This document shows, in pieces, positions 60,252-64,000 of a DNA stretch of 64,000 bases (the stretch's first letter is position 1; every line of letters begins with the position of its first letter). The notes beneath the pieces are model-generated. The model made no database searches, was not told the origin of the DNA, and was given only the letters and a program-made list of their open reading frames with translations. Origin of the DNA: UBA6244 sp963676875 (lineage in GTDB: Bacteria > Bacteroidota > Bacteroidia > Bacteroidales > F082); NCBI GenBank assembly GCA_963676875.1, contig OY781436.1, forward strand, positions 806,001 to 870,000, read 5' to 3'. The position numbers and the translations under genes were made by a program.

Positions 60252-62402
60252 TTACCTGTTGATCAAAAGCTTGGCGGAGCGATACCTGTTGTTATTTACT
60301 ACTTTTACCACATACAAGCCCGCCGGCAGGTGCTCGATATTCACTTGCCCGTCAATGCCAACTACCGACATCACCCTTTTTCCTAGCAAGTTATACATTT
60401 CCAATTCGGCTGAAGATAGCTCTTCTGCGCTCAAGTCTCCAACAGAGAACCAAGTGGAGGTTGGATTGGGGAAGATTTTCAAAATGGAGTTTTCCTTCAC
60501 TTCAGTTGCAGGAAGTCCGAGTATAAGATTGGAACCAACAATAGGACGTATCATCAGAGATCCCGGTATACGTGAATTTACCCACCCGCCTATGGTATCA
60601 TAAAACACCCGGTCGCTATGATCATTATTTTTGTCCAGCCCGATGTTCATCAACCCGTTGGAATACTGTTCCCAACCTACATAAAACGTACCTGAAACAA
60701 TAAAGGGCTCATCCAGCATATAAGGCACGAAACTGTAAATGCCATTGTTCCATGCCACTTTCTGGTTGTCTTGCTCATAAATCACTTCACCGGGACGACC
60801 ATTGTTATCGCTCCAAACCATGAGCTTGAAATAGAACTCGTTGGCGTTGTCGAGGGTTTTGTTAAAATACATTTGAATACCCTGTAGAGTATCCGGTACT
60901 GCCATCTTAAACTGACAGGCCAAATGAGCTCCCTGAGGAACCAACCCATAGCCTTCTTCCGGAACACCATCGTCGTAGGCAAAATAATTGTAAAAACCTT
61001 GACGATAAATGGCTGAATCTACAATGGAATTTTGGTCGGAAGAATCGCTAATATAATGTTTAATGATGTAAGAAATGGTATCCACTTCATAATCAGTATT
61101 GAAATAGCTGCTCACAGGAGGACATGCATGGGAAGCGCCACAACCATCACATTCCTGAAATCCGACCTCGTAGAAGGGATTCAGGTTGCAGTTACCACCA
61201 TCATATTTATAACCATAACTTCCTCCAACCTGTTGCACACTGTATTCATAAGCCGTATTGTGTGCAATATTATCCAAATTGGCTATGTACATTCTTAGAT
61301 TACTTTTCTGAGCCTGGGTAGGGTTTTCGCGATATTGAGGATAGGGCATCACCTGATAATCCTTCAAAAATGAAGGTGCGGGCTGCGAAAAGGCAATGTC
61401 GCGATAGGTGGTATCACCCTTCGATCTATTATAGTTAAGGTACACATAATCAACATTCCACTGATCGTTGTTGCTTTGATTGCTGGGCATAACGTCGTTG
61501 GAAATGGTGGCATAGTTATAAAATCTAAACTTGAAGTCAGGATTAAACCAAGTGGTATCAACAATGGGAACCATTACCTGGAGAAAATCGCGCCCATACA
61601 TTGCCTTGAACTCCTCCAATGACTGTCCTTCAGCAAACCAAACCTTTTCCCAGTCTGTTACTGGCTCGAATACTGAATCGCACAATATGGTAATCATATC
61701 TCCTCGCTCAATGGGTATTGGATCGTAATTGATCATATAGACCAAGGAATCACACCCTTCAGAAGCCGGCGCCCACAATGTATCAAACATAACGAAACTT
61801 TCCTGACCTTCGGGCATAATAACATCAGCCAATAAGGTAATCGAATCCATCCTCACGAAGGCAGAATCACCTGATGGTATGCCGAATTCCAAAACAAGCG
61901 TATCCCAAGCTTCAGGCTTAAAGCCAACACCTTGCGGTTGGTAAAAGAAACTGAGGTATAGAGAATCTGCAGGACTAAGGGCACGTGGCAATGACAATAA
62001 ACTATCGAGCCGGATTGGACGCGAAGTGAGTATATCAGCTACAACCGGAGGATACCAAACGGCATCTTCATAAACAGCGCCATATTCATCAATGGCATCA
62101 AAAGTAGCTGCCCCCTGGTTGGGAGGCATATATGGAAATGATTTATTCACAAAAACCGATCTGCCTTCCCAAAGCGAAGAGTCGGGATAGATGGTAACTA
62201 CTGAAAAGTCATCAAAAAAAGGAAGGTCGAGAGCGGGTTGAACAGCCACTGATTTACAATCACAACCGCGTTGTTTTTGCTGCCATTTTTCAGCCGCCGA
62301 TCGTACTAACTCATTGGTTTGTAACCCAACTGACACCTCCTGCCCGTGTAAAAACATACCGGCTACCAACAAGGCCATTCCTATGAAGTATCTAACGTTC
62401 AT
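60252..62402 (-). CDS. Large secreted protein with type IX sorting domain
   Basis: The 716 residues start at ATG 62402 (MNVRYFIGMALLVAGMFLHG), a signal peptide to about residue 22; a TTG two codons upstream is an alternative. The long middle region is rich in Tyr, Asp and Ser and looks beta-rich, with phrases such as FFDDFSVVTIYPDSSLWEGR. The end is a type IX sorting domain: IFPNPTSTWFSVGDLS to YVVKVVNNNRYRSAKLLINR. Its start overlaps the PASTA gene by 11 bases, an odd partner for a surface protein. The function is not known. Confidence 0.85.
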   Translation of the reverse strand: MNVRYFIGMALLVAGMFLHGQEVSVGLQTNELVRSAAEKWQQKQRGCDCKSVAVQPALDLPFFDDFSVVTIYPDSSLWEGRSVFVNKSFPYMPPNQGAATFDAIDEYGAVYEDAVWYPPVVADILTSRPIRLDSLLSLPRALSPADSLYLSFFYQPQGVGFKPEAWDTLVLEFGIPSGDSAFVRMDSITLLADVIMPEGQESFVMFDTLWAPASEGCDSLVYMINYDPIPIERGDMITILCDSVFEPVTDWEKVWFAEGQSLEEFKAMYGRDFLQVMVPIVDTTWFNPDFKFRFYNYATISNDVMPSNQSNNDQWNVDYVYLNYNRSKGDTTYRDIAFSQPAPSFLKDYQVMPYPQYRENPTQAQKSNLRMYIANLDNIAHNTAYEYSVQQVGGSYGYKYDGGNCNLNPFYEVGFQECDGCGASHACPPVSSYFNTDYEVDTISYIIKHYISDSSDQNSIVDSAIYRQGFYNYFAYDDGVPEEGYGLVPQGAHLACQFKMAVPDTLQGIQMYFNKTLDNANEFYFKLMVWSDNNGRPGEVIYEQDNQKVAWNNGIYSFVPYMLDEPFIVSGTFYVGWEQYSNGLMNIGLDKNNDHSDRVFYDTIGGWVNSRIPGSLMIRPIVGSNLILGLPATEVKENSILKIFPNPTSTWFSVGDLSAEELSSAELEMYNLLGKRVMSVVGIDGQVNIEHLPAGLYVVKVVNNNRYRSAKLLINR

Positions 62403-63291
62403 CTTCAATCAAATAATTTTTTAATAAAATGGTATCGTTTCGTAAGGAGTCTATTTGAAACTGCTTTTTATATTCTTCAAAGTTAAAAAACTCATCTGAC
62501 CGATACCATAAATTTACTTTTTGTCCCAAATTTAACGTCTCCTCTGCAAGGGTTCCCGGATCTGTTTTAAAAACTCTGGAATGAACTGGGTCGTAATTCT
62601 CCAAAAAATATTCCTGACCAACATTCAACGAATTGTAGTGAAGCATTGCATCTGCCTCGCTTTTGGTCAGTCCTATGAGCATGGGCATGGGCACCTTTGT
62701 CAGCACCTCGCCTTTACCCAGCACCAGCCCAATTACAGAACCCGTAACAATTTCTGTATCAGGCTCAATGGGTTCATTGTCAAGTAACTGCTCAATCACT
62801 GCGTTACGTGCAAAGTATTCAACAAATTCCAATTCACCAACGTCCAGCGCTTTAGCATCAAGGGTAACTAATGCCTGACGTAAGCTGAGATTTTTTAAAT
62901 CGGGCATCAATACTTTTTCAGGCAATTGTGCCACCAGAGTTAGATACACATGTCGACCCTTTTTCACTTTGGCACCCGGAAGCGGACTTTGCAATACGAT
63001 GGTTCCCTTTTCCCTGCTTTTATCGTAAACAGAGTCGATTACCTTAAACGAAAAATAATCATCGAAGCCATTGGCCTCAATACCGGGAAGCGTTTCACCC
63101 GTAAAATCAGGCACTAAATATACACTTCCGTGACGTGTGAAAACATCCAGCGAGAGTAATACAACCCACAACAAAACAATGGACATTATTATTCCCAACA
63201 CCAGATGAAGATAAAACTTCCGTTTTTTTAAAAATGCAAAAAAGCCCATCCCGAATTTATCAATTGATTTTTCAAAAACCCTTATACCCAT
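62392..63291 (-). CDS. PASTA-domain membrane protein
   Basis: The 299 residues have a short cytoplasmic N-terminus, one membrane segment (about 28-50) and a periplasmic part with three PASTA-like repeats, for example VYLVPDFTGETLPGIEANGF, VLMPDLKNLSLRQALVTLDA and KVPMPMLIGLTKSEADAMLH. PASTA domains bind peptidoglycan stem peptides or related ligands. There is no kinase or transpeptidase part. The gene is divergent from ddl, which makes D-Ala-D-Ala, so a link with wall synthesis fits. The stop overlaps the following gene. Confidence 0.9.
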   Translation of the reverse strand: MGIRVFEKSIDKFGMGFFAFLKKRKFYLHLVLGIIMSIVLLWVVLLSLDVFTRHGSVYLVPDFTGETLPGIEANGFDDYFSFKVIDSVYDKSREKGTIVLQSPLPGAKVKKGRHVYLTLVAQLPEKVLMPDLKNLSLRQALVTLDAKALDVGELEFVEYFARNAVIEQLLDNEPIEPDTEIVTGSVIGLVLGKGEVLTKVPMPMLIGLTKSEADAMLHYNSLNVGQEYFLENYDPVHSRVFKTDPGTLAEETLNLGQKVNLWYRSDEFFNFEEYKKQFQIDSLRNDTILLKNYLIEDER

Positions 63292-63325
63292 AAACTTCGT
63301 TCACAGGTTTTTATTGTTGAACGGG

Positions 63326-63333
63326 CAAAGGTA
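63326..63333 (-). promoter_or_regulatory. -7 promoter box TACCTTTG for the PASTA operon
   Basis: The minus strand reads TACCTTTG, matching TAnnTTTG, 35 bases upstream of the ATG at 63291. It would drive the PASTA, type IX cargo and rluD genes. Confidence 0.5.
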
Positions 63334-63498
63334 ACAATAATTGACATGTATCGCCATGAGGTAGGGGTAAGCGATTTGCGTGAGGATAAAATAATTCTCC
63401 GTCAGGCAACTATAAATCACTTCCTGCCCACCCCAAATACGATCAAAATAATCCAATTTTTTTGTCGGCATCGCACCCAAACAACCCAAAAAAGCTTC

Positions 63499-63506
63499 TA
63501 CCTTTG
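63499..63506 (+). promoter_or_regulatory. -7 promoter box TACCTTTG for ddl
   Basis: TACCTTTG matches TAnnTTTG, 33 bases upstream of the ddl ATG at 63539. Confidence 0.5.
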
Positions 63507-63538
63507 GGGCAGTTTTTATCAATGAAGAACCCAACCAT

Positions 63539-64000
63539 ATGAAAAATATCGCCATTATTTGCGGAGGCTATTCGGGAGAATACGAAATTTCTATCAGCAG
63601 TGCGCAGGTAGTAGCTGAAAATCTTGATCCAAACCGTTACAACAGTTTTTTGTTGGTGATTACCAGAACAAGTTGGTATCACGAAACACAAAACGGCCAC
63701 AAAATTGAAATCGACAAAAATGATTTTTCGCTAACGCTGGAAGACAAAACCATCATTCATTTTGATGGCGTGTTTAATGCCATTCATGGCACTCCCGGTG
63801 AAGACGGCAAAATTCTGGGTTATTTCGATATGCTCAACATTCCTTATACTTCATGCAGCGCTGACGTATCATCTCTAACGTTCAATAAATTCCTCTGCAA
63901 CAAGTTTGTGGCCTCGTTTGGCATCACGATGGCACCTTCGCTTTCATTCATCAAAGGCGAAAAAATAAATCATCCTGAAATCATTCAAACACTGGGGTTG
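63539..64000 (+). CDS. ddl: D-alanine-D-alanine ligase, 5' part
   Basis: Ddl joins two D-alanines for peptidoglycan. Only the first 154 residues are in the window; the frame is open to the edge. The start MKNIAIICGGYSGEYEISIS is the family's glycine-rich N-terminus with the catalytic Glu. HGTPGEDGKILGYFDMLNIP and YTSCSADVSSLTFNKFLCNK follow, covering the N-terminal domain and the beginning of the ATP-grasp part. The active-site loop and metal ligands lie outside the window. Confidence 0.95.
   Translation, partial: MKNIAIICGGYSGEYEISISSAQVVAENLDPNRYNSFLLVITRTSWYHETQNGHKIEIDKNDFSLTLEDKTIIHFDGVFNAIHGTPGEDGKILGYFDMLNIPYTSCSADVSSLTFNKFLCNKFVASFGITMAPSLSFIKGEKINHPEIIQTLGL

Noticed and set aside
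1..64000. tRNA and rRNA genes
   Set aside because: I looked for the TPsiC-arm pattern GGTTCGAnTCC and for conserved rRNA words and found none; weak matches are inside protein genes.

Overview
The window is chromosomal DNA of a member of the Bacteroidota, most like the order Bacteroidales or its marine relatives; I cannot name a genus. The signs are a complete Bat (aerotolerance) operon, the type IX secretion regulator PorX together with two proteins carrying type IX sorting domains, an LpxC-FabZ arrangement typical of the phylum, and many genes preceded by the Bacteroidota -7 promoter box TAnnTTTG. Coding density is high. I see no rRNA, tRNA, CRISPR array, prophage or intact insertion sequence.

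Layout. 1-4.8 kb: a truncated membrane-anchored protein, an unknown 537-residue protein, a block of short repeats and an HD phosphohydrolase. 4.9-8.2 kb: porX, tsaE and an alanine dehydrogenase. 8.4-17.0 kb: the moxR-DUF58-batA-E operon, an AAA+ ATPase with von Willebrand (vWA) and TPR partners in the envelope. 17.2-25.4 kb: a lipoprotein with a degenerate transglutaminase fold, a SPOR barrel protein, a TPR protein, alaS, and an M23 peptidase with a MerR regulator. 25.4-27.5 kb: a repeat-rich island holding a DUF4143 ATPase gene broken by one stop codon. 27.5-32.7 kb: TonB-like, PAP2, glycosyltransferase, purD, membrane protein, rnhB. 32.8-37.8 kb: lipid A genes lpxD, lpxC, fabZ, lpxA, then efp and a second lpxD. 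37.8-43.1 kb: O-antigen ligase or polymerase, two tandem Wzz chain-length proteins and a flippase, all on the minus strand. 43.2-55.1 kb: tyrS, an outer-membrane protein, sodB, a SirB1-like gene, a nucleotidyltransferase (MNT) module, purC, phoH, a SAM hydrolase-type gene, a short-chain reductase, acpS, kbl and mnmA. 55.2-64.0 kb: a decayed PIN toxin-antitoxin pair, a heptose epimerase gene, a secreted serine protease, rluD, a large type IX cargo protein, a PASTA protein and the start of ddl.

Most of this is envelope construction (lipid A, O-antigen, peptidoglycan, surface proteins) and housekeeping. The unusual parts are local: two Wzz genes joined across an A11 run with no start codon for the second; lpxC and fabZ lying in one frame with a single TAG between them; an MNT module flanked by a partial copy of the neighbouring gene; two genes (DUF4143 ATPase, PIN toxin) each broken by one in-frame stop; a transglutaminase-like lipoprotein that seems to have lost its catalytic residues; and two short palindromic elements with matching ends. 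None of these proves a new system, but the Wzz junction, the lpxC/fabZ junction and the duplication around the MNT module deserve checking.
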